Below are positions 45,324-53,247 of a stretch of DNA of 64,000 nucleotides, one piece after another. Position numbers and translations under genes: made by a program. The DNA comes from Nocardioides silvaticus (GTDB lineage Bacteria > Actinomycetota > Actinomycetes > Propionibacteriales > Nocardioidaceae), in the NCBI RefSeq assembly GCF_003160695.1, contig NZ_QGDD01000007.1, positions 62,001-126,000 of the forward strand. Reading direction: 5' to 3'. The notes under the pieces are model-generated. The model worked only from the letters and a program-made list of their open reading frames with translations. It did no database searches and was not told the DNA's origin. Position 1 is the first letter of the stretch. Every line of letters starts with the position of its first letter.

Positions 45324-46655
45324 GTGACCCAGCGTTCGGAGGAGCTGTTCGACCGCGCCCGCGCCGTGACGCCGGGTGGGGTGAACTCGCCGGTCCGCGC
45401 CTTCAACGCCGTGGGCGGCACCCCGCGCTTCATCGCCTCGGCGAACGGCGCCTGGCTCACCGACGTCGACGGCAACGAGTACGTCGACCTCATCTGCTCC
45501 TGGGGACCGATGCTGCTCGGCCACGCCCACCCCGAGGTGGTCGCCGCCGTTCAGGCGGCGGTGGCCCGCGGGACGTCGTACGGCACGCCGACGGAGGGCG
45601 AGGTCGCGCTGGTCGAGGAGATCATCGCGCGCACCCCGGTCGAGAAGGTCCGGCTGGTGTCCTCCGGCACCGAGGCGACGATGTCGGCCATCCGGCTCGC
45701 CCGCGGCTTCACCGGCCGCGACGTGGTCGTGAAGTTCGCCGGCTGCTACCACGGTCACCTCGACGCGCTGCTCGCGTCGGCCGGGTCCGGCCTCACCACC
45801 TTCTCGATCCCGGGCACCCCTGGCGTCCCGGAGTCGTCGACCGCGCTGACGCTGGTGCTGCCCTACAACGACCGGGCCGCGGTCGAGGCGGCGTTCGCCG
45901 AGCACGGCGACCGGATCGCCTGCCTCGTCACCGAGGCCGCCCCCGGCAACATGGGCGTGGTGCCGCCGGCGCCCGGGTTCAACGCGTTCCTCGCCGAGAC
46001 CTGCCGCAAGCACGGCGCCCTCTTCGTCAGCGACGAGGTGATGACCGGCTTCCGGGTCTCCGCGAGCGGGCAGTGGGGCACCGACGGCGCCGTGGAGGGC
46101 TGGCAGCCGGACCTGATGACGTTCGGCAAGGTGATGGGCGGGGGGCTGCCCGCTGCGGCGTTCGGCGGCCGCGCCGACGTCATGGGCGCTCTCGCGCCCG
46201 ACGGTCCCGTCTACCAGGCCGGCACCCTGTCCGGGAACCCGATCGCCACCGCGGCCGGACTCACCACCCTGCGGCTCGCGACGCCCGAGGTCTACGACCG
46301 CCTCGCCACCGTCGCCGAGACGCTGAAGGCCGGGGTCGCGGGCGCCTTCGCCGCGGCCGGCCTGCCCCACGTGATCCAGTCGACCGGGTCGATGTTCTCG
46401 GTGTTCCTCACCGACGAGCCGGTGTCCGACTTCGCCGGCGCGTCCCGGACCGACGTGAAGGCCTACGGCGCCTTCTTCCACGCCATGCTCGACCGGGGCG
46501 TGCACCTGCCGCCGTCGGCGTTCGAGGCGTGGTTCGTGTCCGCCGCCCACGACGACCGGGCCGTGCAGGCCGTGCTCGACGCGCTCCCCGCAGCAGCGGA
46601 GGCGGCGGCCGCGGTTGCGGTCTCGACAAGCTCGACCATCAAGGAAGGCTCCTGA
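45324..46655 (+). CDS. hemL: Glutamate-1-semialdehyde 2,1-aminomutase
   Basis: 443 residues. It makes 5-aminolaevulinate from the HemA product. The PLP lysine is in [12 protein letters not shown] near 268; S-D-E-V-M-T-G-F-R and S-S-G-T-E-A-T-M-S are diagnostic. The GTG start has GACAAT 6 nt upstream, indicating leaderless translation. The C-terminus ([11 protein letters not shown]) comes from GGTCTCGACAAGCTCGACC, a fragment like the second repeat family. Confidence 0.96.
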   Translation: MTQRSEELFDRARAVTPGGVNSPVRAFNAVGGTPRFIASANGAWLTDVDGNEYVDLICSWGPMLLGHAHPEVVAAVQAAVARGTSYGTPTEGEVALVEEIIARTPVEKVRLVSSGTEATMSAIRLARGFTGRDVVVKFAGCYHGHLDALLASAGSGLTTFSIPGTPGVPESSTALTLVLPYNDRAAVEAAFAEHGDRIACLVTEAAPGNMGVVPPAPGFNAFLAETCRKHGALFVSDEVMTGFRVSASGQWGTDGAVEGWQPDLMTFGKVMGGGLPAAAFGGRADVMGALAPDGPVYQAGTLSGNPIATAAGLTTLRLATPEVYDRLATVAETLKAGVAGAFAAAGLPHVIQSTGSMFSVFLTDEPVSDFAGASRTDVKAYGAFFHAMLDRGVHLPPSAFEAWFVSAAHDDRAVQAVLDALPAAAEAAAAVAVSTSSTIKEGS

Positions 46656-47369
46656 ATGGCCACGCCCGACACCGTCGTCCACCTGGTCCGGCACGGTGAG
46701 GTCCACAACCCCGACGGCATCCTCTACGGCCGCCGCGACGGCTTCCACCTCTCCGACCTCGGCCGTCAGATGGCCGAGAAGACGGCGGCCTCGCTGGCCT
46801 CGCGCGACATCACCGTCGTGCGGAGCTCGCCGCTCGAGCGCGCCCGCGAGACGGCCGCGCCGCTCGCCGAGAAGCTCGGGCTCGAGATCGGCATCGACGA
46901 GCGGGTCATCGAGTCGACCAACCGGTTCGAGGGGCTCACCTTCGGCCGCGGCACCAACGCGCTCCGCAACCCGCTGCTGTGGCGCTACCTCTACAACCCG
47001 TTCAAGCCGTCGTGGGGCGAGCCCTACCGGCAGATCGTCGAGCGGATGATGGCCGCCGTCCACGACGTACGACGCGAGGCGACCGGCCACGAGGGCGCGA
47101 TCGTGTCCCACCAGCTTCCGATCTGGACCACGCGGCTGCACGTCGAGCGCCGGTCGTTCCTGCACGACCCGCGCCGTCGCCAGTGCACGCTCTGCTCCGT
47201 GACGTCGTTCCACTTCACCGAGGAGCGGCTCACCCAGGTCAGCTACCACGAGCCGGCGATCGACCTGATCCCGAAGAGCGACCGCTCGGCGCCGTTCTCT
47301 GCCGGTGACGCGCCGGTCGACAAGCGGCCCGAGGGCGCGCTCGACGACGACGGGGAGCCCGGGCCCTGA
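46656..47369 (+). CDS. Histidine phosphatase family protein
   Basis: 237 residues. The R-H-G motif is in L-V-R-H-G-E-V-H-N near 9, with S-P-L-E-R-A-R-E-T near 55 and the second His in I-V-S-H-Q near 145. The phosphoglycerate mutase-like fold gives a phosphatase of unknown substrate. It begins directly after the hemL stop and is the counterpart of Rv0525 by position, upstream of the ccs genes. Confidence 0.9.
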   Translation: MATPDTVVHLVRHGEVHNPDGILYGRRDGFHLSDLGRQMAEKTAASLASRDITVVRSSPLERARETAAPLAEKLGLEIGIDERVIESTNRFEGLTFGRGTNALRNPLLWRYLYNPFKPSWGEPYRQIVERMMAAVHDVRREATGHEGAIVSHQLPIWTTRLHVERRSFLHDPRRRQCTLCSVTSFHFTEERLTQVSYHEPAIDLIPKSDRSAPFSAGDAPVDKRPEGALDDDGEPGP

Positions 47370-47941
47370 GCATCGTCCGCCGCATCGCGCCCGCCCTCGC
47401 GGCGGCGCTCCTCCTCACCGGCTGCACCGACGTCCTGAGCACCGGTGACGGTGACTACGTGCCCGGCGAGGGCAACGTCACCGAGGTGGAGGCGACCGAC
47501 CGGGGCGACCCGGTCACGCTCGAGGGTGACACGGTCGACGGCGGCACGGTCGACCTCGCCGACTACCGCGGCCAGGTCGTCGTCGTGAACGTGTGGTGGT
47601 CCGGCTGCGGTCCCTGCCGCGCGGAGATGCCGCTGCTCGTCGAGGCCGCCGACGAGCTGCCCGCGGACGAGACCGAGTTCGTCGGCATCAACATCCGCGA
47701 CCTGGCGCCCGAGACCGCCGCGGCGTTCGAGCGCGACCGCGGGGTCGACTACCCCTCGATCTACGACCCCGGCAGCGTCACCCTGGCGCACTTCGGCCGC
47801 TACCGACCCGCGTCGATGCCCTCGACCGCGATCCTCGACCGCGAGGGGCGCGTGGCCGCGCTCATCAGCGGCGAGATCTCCTCGAAGACGACGCTGGTGA
47901 CCCTGGTCGAGGACCTGCTCGGCGAGGCCTCCGATGGGTGA
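47366..47941 (+). CDS. TlpA/ResA-like thioredoxin lipoprotein, probable CTG start
   Basis: 191 residues from CTG 47366. Only this start gives the lipoprotein signal: M-S-I-V-R-R-I-A-P-A-L, a hydrophobic run and the lipobox L-T-G-C at 17-20. The redox pair is in W-W-S-G-C-G-P-C-R. It would reduce apocytochrome c haem-binding cysteines outside the membrane. The CTG overlaps the previous stop as CTGA, and the first in-frame GTG (47459) would lose the signal peptide. Confidence 0.9.
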   Translation: MSIVRRIAPALAAALLLTGCTDVLSTGDGDYVPGEGNVTEVEATDRGDPVTLEGDTVDGGTVDLADYRGQVVVVNVWWSGCGPCRAEMPLLVEAADELPADETEFVGINIRDLAPETAAAFERDRGVDYPSIYDPGSVTLAHFGRYRPASMPSTAILDREGRVAALISGEISSKTTLVTLVEDLLGEASDG

Positions 47942-48713
47942 GTGGTTCCAGAGCCAGGCCGCGGCAGGGTCGCTCGGCCTCGCCGTACCCGTCGCCCTCG
48001 TCGCCGGCCTGGTCTCCTTCTTCTCACCGTGCGTGATCCCGCTGCTGCCGGGCTATCTCTCCTACGCGACCGGGCTCTCCGGCGCCGACCTCGCCGACAT
48101 CGTCGACAACAAGGACAGCGGCCGCAAGGCGCCGCGCGGCCGGATGCTCGCGGGCTCGCTGCTGTTCGTCTTCGGCTTCGCGGTGGTCTTCGTGCTCGTC
48201 GGCGCCGCGTTCGGCAGCGTCGGGGTGTGGCTGCGCAGCTGGCAGGACGAGGTCACGATCGGGCTCGGCGTCCTCCTCGTCGTGCTCGGCCTGGTGTTCT
48301 CCGGCGTCGTCCCGTGGCTGCAACGGGACTGGCGGATCCACAAGCTGCCGGCGGTCGGCCTCGGCGCCGCGCCCCTGATCGGCGCCCTCTTCGCCATCGG
48401 GTGGACGCCCTGCATCGGCCCGACGTACGCCGTCATCGTCAACCTCACCTACTCCGACGCGACCGCGACCCGCGGCGCGCTGCTGTCGCTGTGCTACGCG
48501 CTCGGGCTCGGGATCCCGTTCATCGTCGCCGGGCTCGCCTACCGCCGTACCCTCGGCGCCGTCGCCTGGGTCCGGCGTCACCAGGTCTGGGTGATGCGGA
48601 TCGGCGGGGCGTTCCTTGTCGCGCTCGGCCTGGCGATGGTCTTCGGCTGGTGGGACCACCTGGTGCAGTGGGTGCAGCTGCGCATGGTCGAGTACGGCGA
48701 GACCGCGCTGTGA
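47934..48713 (+). CDS. ccdA: Cytochrome c biogenesis thiol-disulphide protein CcdA
   Basis: 259 residues, six helices. The paired cysteines lie in F-F-S-P-C-V-I-P-L-L-P near 26 and G-W-T-P-C-I-G-P near 157. CcdA carries electrons across the membrane to ResA-type thioredoxins. It overlaps the TlpA-like gene by 8 nt and resB as GTGA, so resA-ccdA-resB-ccsA are one operon. Confidence 0.95.
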   Translation: MGEWFQSQAAAGSLGLAVPVALVAGLVSFFSPCVIPLLPGYLSYATGLSGADLADIVDNKDSGRKAPRGRMLAGSLLFVFGFAVVFVLVGAAFGSVGVWLRSWQDEVTIGLGVLLVVLGLVFSGVVPWLQRDWRIHKLPAVGLGAAPLIGALFAIGWTPCIGPTYAVIVNLTYSDATATRGALLSLCYALGLGIPFIVAGLAYRRTLGAVAWVRRHQVWVMRIGGAFLVALGLAMVFGWWDHLVQWVQLRMVEYGETAL

Positions 48714-50299
48714 GCGTCGACGACAAGACCGACCAGCGCCCGGTCGGTCGGGGCGAGCTCACCGCACGCGAGCTGCTGCGCTGGGTGTGGCGCCAGGTCA
48801 CCTCTATGCGCACCGCACTGGTGCTCCTGCTGCTGCTGGCCCTCGCCGCGATCCCCGGATCGGTCATCCCGCAGACCGGGGTCGACGCGCTCGAGGTCAC
48901 GCGGTGGAAGGAGGAGCACCCGGACCTGACGCCGATCTACGAGAAGCTCGACCTGTTCTCGGTCTACGACTCGATCTGGTTCTCGGCGATCTACCTGCTC
49001 CTCGTGCTGTCGCTGGTCGGCTGCATCGTGCCGCGGCTGTTCGTCTACGCGAGGGCGCTCCGCGCGCAGCCGCCGCGCACGCCGCGGCACCTCACCCGGC
49101 TCGCCGACCACGTCTCCTACGAGACCGACCTGGCGCCCGAGGAGGTCCTCGACCGGGCCCGCGCCGTCCTGGGGAAGCGACACCGGCTGCGGGCGGTCGA
49201 CCCCGCCGACGGGCCGGCCGACTCGGTCAGTGCGGAGCGCGGCTACCTGCGCGAGGCCGGCAACCTGCTCTTCCACCTCTCGGTGCTGGTGGTGCTCGCC
49301 GGCTTCGGCATCGGCGGGCTCTACGGCTACCAGGGCGGCGTGATCCTGGTGCAGGGCTCGACGTTCGGCAACAGCCTCACCCAGTACGACGACTTCGACC
49401 CCGGCGGGCTCTTCACCCCCGAGCAGCTCGACGACTTCGACTTCACCGTCGACAGCTTCGAGGTCGACTGGCTGCGGAGCGGGTCGGGCGCCGGCACCGC
49501 ACGAGGCTTCGAGGCCGGGATCTCCTACCGCGAGGGCGACCGACCGCAGGAGGAGTACGACCTCCGCGTCAACCACCCGCTCTCCATCGACAGCACCGAC
49601 GTCTTCCTCATCGGCCACGGCTACGCGCCGGTGATCACGGTCCGCGACGGCGAGGGCAACGTCGCATGGACCGGGCCGACCGTGTTCCTCCCGCAGGACT
49701 CCTCGTTCGTCTCCTTCGGAGTGATCAAGGCGCCGACCGCCGAGCCCGAGCAGATCGGGCTCGAGGGGCTCTTCTACCCGACCTTCGACCTCTACGAAGG
49801 CGACCCGGTCTCGGTGTTCCCCGAGGCGCTCAAGCCGCTGGTCTCGATGCTCGTCTACACCGGCGACCTCGGCCTCGACGACGGGACCTCGCAGTCGGTC
49901 TACGTGCTCGACAAGGACAAGGCCACCCAGCTGGAGGGCGAGGACGGCAAGCCGTTCCGGCTCGACCTCTCGGTCGGCGAGACCGTCGAGCTGCCCGACG
50001 GGCTCGGGTCGGTCACCTTCGAGCGCGTCGACCCGTGGATCCGCGTCCAGATCAGCCAGACCCCTGGCAAGGAGGTCGCGCTGCTGGGCGTCGTGCTCGC
50101 CCTGATCGGGCTCTGCGGGTCGCTGTTCATCCGGCCCCGACGGATCTGGGTGCGGGCCCGGACCGTGACCCGGGATGGGGCAGCCGGGGGCGGAGGAGGG
50201 ACAATGACCGTGGTCGACGTCGCGGGACTGGACCGGTCCGGCAACGGAGAGCTCGACGAGGTGCTGGCCGACCTGGTCGCCGCACTCAAGAAGGAGTGA
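48710..50299 (+). CDS. resB: System II cytochrome c maturation protein ResB
   Basis: 529 residues. Three N-terminal helices (about 32-52, 82-102, 180-200), a large extracellular domain and one C-terminal helix (~465-485) follow the ResB plan. P-G-S-V-I-P-Q near 45 is a family signature. With CcsA it forms the haem lyase of system II. The GTG start is fixed by the GTGA overlap. Confidence 0.93.
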   Translation: MSVDDKTDQRPVGRGELTARELLRWVWRQVTSMRTALVLLLLLALAAIPGSVIPQTGVDALEVTRWKEEHPDLTPIYEKLDLFSVYDSIWFSAIYLLLVLSLVGCIVPRLFVYARALRAQPPRTPRHLTRLADHVSYETDLAPEEVLDRARAVLGKRHRLRAVDPADGPADSVSAERGYLREAGNLLFHLSVLVVLAGFGIGGLYGYQGGVILVQGSTFGNSLTQYDDFDPGGLFTPEQLDDFDFTVDSFEVDWLRSGSGAGTARGFEAGISYREGDRPQEEYDLRVNHPLSIDSTDVFLIGHGYAPVITVRDGEGNVAWTGPTVFLPQDSSFVSFGVIKAPTAEPEQIGLEGLFYPTFDLYEGDPVSVFPEALKPLVSMLVYTGDLGLDDGTSQSVYVLDKDKATQLEGEDGKPFRLDLSVGETVELPDGLGSVTFERVDPWIRVQISQTPGKEVALLGVVLALIGLCGSLFIRPRRIWVRARTVTRDGAAGGGGGTMTVVDVAGLDRSGNGELDEVLADLVAALKKE

Positions 50300-50300
50300 T

Positions 50301-51305
50301 GTGGACGTGTCCGACGGTGCATGGGAGACCCTGAGCAACCAGGCCGTGGCAGCGGCCGGGCTGGTCTACTTCGTCGCGCTGATCGTCCACCTGGCCGAGT
50401 GGGCTGCACTCCGACAGCCGGCCGCCAACGAGGTCAAGCAGGCCGTCGCCGTCGGTGGGGAGAGCGAGACGCCCGCCGTCAGCGAGGCGCCCGCCGGTCG
50501 TCGTACGCCGGAGGAGCGGGTCGCGTTCCTCAACCGGCTCGGCTTCCTCACCATCTGCATCGCGGCCGCCGCCCACCTGGTCGCCCTGGTCGGCCGCGGC
50601 ATGGCCGCGGACCCCAATCGGGTCCCGTGGGGCAACATGTACGAGTTCACCGTCTCCGGCACCTTCGTCGTCACCGTCGGCTACCTCGCGCTCTACCGCC
50701 GGTTCCGCCTCGACTGGATGGCGCCGATCGTCGTCGGCTTCGTGCTGACCGTCCTGATGGTGGCCGTGATCTGGCTGCACGAGCCGGTGCAGCCGCTGAC
50801 CGAGGCGCTCAACTCCTACTGGCTCGTCATCCACGTCGTGTCCGCGGTGATCGCGACCGGCGCGTTCACCCTCGGCGGCTTCGCCTCGATCATGTACCTG
50901 GTCAAGATGCGCGCCGGCGAGCCCGAGGAGGGCGCCACCGGGTTCCTCGCCCGGGTGCCCGGGCTCGAGGCGCTCGACAAGCTCGCCTACCGGGTGCACG
51001 CCTTCGCGTTCCCGGTGTGGACCTTCGCCGTGCTCATCACCGGCCCGATCTGGGCGCACGAGGCATGGTCGCGCTACTGGAACTGGGACCCCAAGGAGGT
51101 CTGGGCGTTCATCACCTGGGTCGTCTACGCGGGCTACCTGCACGCCCGCGCGACCGCCGGCTGGAAGGGCCGCAACGCCGCGATCCTCGCCCTCGTCGGT
51201 CTCGCCACGCTGTGGTTCAACTTCATCGGCATCAACTACTTCTCGACGAGCAGCCAGCACGCGTACGCGCTGCAGGCTCCGGCGGTCCTGCTGGTCGTCG
51301 AGTAG
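50301..51305 (+). CDS. System II haem lyase subunit CcsA (ResC/CcsB-type)
   Basis: 334 residues, about eight helices. The conserved haem-handling loop is W-N-W-D-P-K-E-V-W-A-F near 258, and W-G-N-M-Y-E-F is near 113. It exports haem and joins it to apocytochrome c with ResB. The last residues (L-L-V-V-E-stop) fall in the first unit of a 35-bp repeat array, so the repeat supplies the stop codon. Confidence 0.94.
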   Translation: MDVSDGAWETLSNQAVAAAGLVYFVALIVHLAEWAALRQPAANEVKQAVAVGGESETPAVSEAPAGRRTPEERVAFLNRLGFLTICIAAAAHLVALVGRGMAADPNRVPWGNMYEFTVSGTFVVTVGYLALYRRFRLDWMAPIVVGFVLTVLMVAVIWLHEPVQPLTEALNSYWLVIHVVSAVIATGAFTLGGFASIMYLVKMRAGEPEEGATGFLARVPGLEALDKLAYRVHAFAFPVWTFAVLITGPIWAHEAWSRYWNWDPKEVWAFITWVVYAGYLHARATAGWKGRNAAILALVGLATLWFNFIGINYFSTSSQHAYALQAPAVLLVVE

Positions 51306-51490
51306 CCGCCGCGAGGGACGGGCCCTTGGTCGTCAAGTAGCCGCCGCGAGGGACGAGTCCCTGGTCGTCGAGTAGCCGCCGCGAGAAACGCGCGGTATCC
51401 GGTCGTCGAGTAGCCGCCGCGAGGGACGGGCCCTTGGTCGTCGAGTAGCCGCCGCGAGGGACGAGCGGCGGCGTATCGAGACGCGGCGAC
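51294..51490. repeat. 35-bp tandem array of the second repeat family
   Basis: Five copies of GGTCGTCGAGTAGCCGCCG+CGAGGGACG begin at 51294, 51329, 51364, 51402 and 51437 (spacings 35, 35, 38, 35). The last is closed by CGTATCGAGACGC at 51472-51484, the partner arm. The spacing and drift rule out a CRISPR array; no cas genes are present. The first unit codes for the CcsA C-terminus. Confidence 0.9.
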
Positions 51491-51534
51491 GTGCCCAGTG
51501 CCGTTGGGGACGGCCGGCGGTCGGGTGCGGGCAT

Positions 51535-51590
51535 CTCGATACGCGACGTCGCGAGCTCGTTCCTCGCTCGCGGTCGCTACTCGATGTTCG
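51535..51590. repeat. Second repeat family, full inverted copy
   Basis: TCTCGATACGCGACGTCGCG then AGCTCGTTCCTCGCTCGCGG and CGCTACTCGATG. This is the reverse complement of the 26044-26086 copy, extended by GCTACTCGA, so it carries both end motifs (TCTCGATACG and CTACTCGA) round an internal CGCGAG hairpin. Confidence 0.8.
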
Positions 51591-51617
51591 GACGATCTCG
51601 TAGCCCGTCCTCGTGCC

Positions 51618-51702
51618 TCGGACGGGCTACGCGTCCTCGGACGGGCTACGCGTCCTCGGACGGACTACGCGTCGTCGGACGGACTACGCGTCGTCCGGCG
51701 GG
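51618..51702. repeat. 19-bp tandem repeat at the end of a small gene
   Basis: TCGGACGGGCTACGCGTCC repeats at 51618, 51637, 51656 and 51675, with a partial fifth unit at 51694. The last units drift to GACTACGCGTCG. The array ends at the stop codon of the 72-residue - strand gene (51684-51902), whose final residues (P-P-D-D-A) are encoded by the partial unit. Confidence 0.88.
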
Positions 51703-51902
51703 TTGAGCCGCTTGCGGTCGAGGTCGCGGAGGAAGTCCTCGTCGTCGTCCGGCGCCACCATCCGCGGCGGCGGGCTCGGGCGGCGGGGTGGCTTGGGCCG
51801 CTGGAGGGTCGGGCGTTCGCCCGGGCCGCGCTGCTGCAGCGCCCGGGTGACGAGGTAGGTCACCACTGCGAACACCAGGACGACCAGGAGGAACTTGCCC
51901 AC
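51684..51902 (-). CDS. Small single-helix membrane protein
   Basis: 72 residues from GTG 51902. Residues 2-19 form one hydrophobic helix (V-G-K-F-L-L-V-V-L-V-F-A-V-V-T-Y), then a Pro/Arg-rich stretch and an acidic end with D-D-D-E-D-F-L-R-D-L-D. GGAGG sits only 1 nt before GTG, unusually close. It is divergent from the DUF4229 gene with a 78-nt shared control region. No function is known. Confidence 0.65.
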   Translation of the reverse strand: MGKFLLVVLVFAVVTYLVTRALQQRGPGERPTLQRPKPPRRPSPPPRMVAPDDDEDFLRDLDRKRLNPPDDA

Positions 51903-51980
51903 GCCTCCAGGGTAGATCGTCCCTGGTAGGCGGAGGTCACGGATTGAGAACACTGGTCCCGCGGGACCTACCCTGGAACC
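51903..51980. promoter_or_regulatory. Divergent control region with two palindromes
   Basis: CCAGGG-TAGATCGT-CCCTGG (51907-51926) and the perfect 14-nt palindrome GGTCCCGCGGGACC (51956-51969) lie between the divergent small-membrane-protein and DUF4229 genes. A TACCCT -10 (51969-51974) serves the + gene. The two inverted repeats could be regulator sites. Confidence 0.45.
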
Positions 51981-52241
51981 GTGAAGGAGTTCTGGACCTA
52001 CACCCTGTTGCGGCTCGGCCTGTTCGTCGGGACGTTCGCCATCGTCTTCGGGCTCTGGTTCCTCATCACCGGTGACGTGCCCGTCCTGTGGGTCATCGTG
52101 ATCGCCTTCGTCGTCAGCGGCGTGGGCTCGTACTTCCTGCTCGAGCGCCAGCGCGAGGCGTTCGCCGCCAAGGTCGAGGGCCGGGCCGCGAAGGCCGCGG
52201 AGAGGTTCGAGGCGCAGAAGTCCAAGGAGGATGCGGACTGA
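51981..52241 (+). CDS. DUF4229 family membrane protein
   Basis: 86 residues. Two hydrophobic helices (about 8-28 and 33-53) and a charged C-terminal helix (E-R-Q-R-E-A-F-A-A-K-V-E) fit DUF4229, which occurs near menA in actinobacteria. TACCCT ends 6 nt before the GTG, a leaderless pattern. The function is unknown. Confidence 0.85.
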   Translation: MKEFWTYTLLRLGLFVGTFAIVFGLWFLITGDVPVLWVIVIAFVVSGVGSYFLLERQREAFAAKVEGRAAKAAERFEAQKSKEDAD

Positions 52242-52249
52242 CGGGGCGC

Positions 52250-52342
52250 GGGATACCCGGTCGACCGGGTATCCCACGGGTTGTCAGCCATTGCAGAGGC
52301 GGACAACCCGCGGAACACCCGGTCGACCGGGTATTCCACGCA
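52250..52342. repeat. Three-hairpin palindromic element, copy 4 (subtype B)
   Basis: GCGGGATACCCGGTCGACCGGGTATCCCAC, then GGGTTGTCAGCCATTGCAGAGGCGGACAACCC, then AACACCCGGTCGACCGGGTATTCCAC. It matches copy 3 almost base for base, 33 kb away. One change in the B hairpin (GCTG to GCGG) is uncompensated. It lies between convergent DUF4229 (+) and menA (-). Confidence 0.92.
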
Positions 52343-52354
52343 GGCGTCCGGGAC

Positions 52355-53236
52355 CTACCCCGCGACGAGCCCCACCGCACAGCCCAGCGCCCAGACCAGC
52401 TCGGCGAGCCCGGTCTGCTGGAGCACGGGGATCAGTCCCGGACCGGCGGCACCGGCGAGCACGGTCCGGGTGGCGGGGACGGCCAGCGCCAGGAACGGCA
52501 GGCCGAGCAGCGCCCACGGCGTGGCCAGCACGGCGACGCCGACCAGCGCGGCAAGCGCGAGAGCCACGAGCAGCGCGTAGAAGACACGGGTACGGCGGTC
52601 GCCGAGCCGCACCGCCAGCGTGATCTTGCCGGCCACGGTGTCGGTCGGGATGTCGCGCAGGTTGTTGGCGACGAGGATCGCGCAGGCCAGCGCGCCGACG
52701 CCGGCGCCGGCGACGAGGGCGGTCCAGCCGGAGTCGCCCCACTCCTCGGTCTGGACGTAGGTCGTGCCGACCACGGCGACCAGGCCGAAGAAGACGAAGA
52801 CCATGACCTCGCCCAGGCCGAGATAGCCGTAGGGCTTCGACCCGCCGGTGTAGTACCAGGCCGCGACCACGCACAGCAGGCCGACCGCCACCAGCCACCA
52901 CGCGGTCGTCGCGGCGAGCACCAGCCCGGCGGCACCGGCCACGCCGAACGCGAGGAACGCGGCCCGCTTCACCGCTCCCGGCGTCGCGAGCCCGGAACCG
53001 ACCAGCCGCAGCGGACCGACCCGCTCGTCGTCGGTGCCGCGGATGCCGTCGGAGTAGTCGTTGGCGTAGTTGACCGCCACCTGCAGCGCCAGGCTGACCA
53101 CGAGCGCCAGCAGCGCCTTCCACCCGACCAGCTCGTCGTCGTACGTCGCCACGCCGGTGCCCGCGAGCACCGGCGCGACCGCCGCCGGGAGGGTGCGCGG
53201 ACGGGCGCCCTGCAGCCATTGTCCGGGAGTCGCCAT
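52355..53236 (-). CDS. menA: 1,4-dihydroxy-2-naphthoate polyprenyltransferase
   Basis: 293 residues, about eight helices. The UbiA-family Asp motifs are N-Y-A-N-D-Y-S-D-G near 66 and N-N-L-R-D-I-P-T-D near 190. It attaches the isoprenoid tail in menaquinone synthesis. The ATG lies 11 nt after an MFS gene and no Shine-Dalgarno is clear, so coupling to that gene is possible. MenE, C and D are 3 kb away on the other strand. Confidence 0.95.
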   Translation of the reverse strand: MATPGQWLQGARPRTLPAAVAPVLAGTGVATYDDELVGWKALLALVVSLALQVAVNYANDYSDGIRGTDDERVGPLRLVGSGLATPGAVKRAAFLAFGVAGAAGLVLAATTAWWLVAVGLLCVVAAWYYTGGSKPYGYLGLGEVMVFVFFGLVAVVGTTYVQTEEWGDSGWTALVAGAGVGALACAILVANNLRDIPTDTVAGKITLAVRLGDRRTRVFYALLVALALAALVGVAVLATPWALLGLPFLALAVPATRTVLAGAAGPGLIPVLQQTGLAELVWALGCAVGLVAG

Positions 53237-53247
53237 GATGCAGCGAT

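Noticed and set aside
51294..51490. CRISPR-like array
   Set aside because: Units are contiguous degenerate 35-bp repeats without unique spacers; no cas genes are present and the sequence belongs to a dispersed family.
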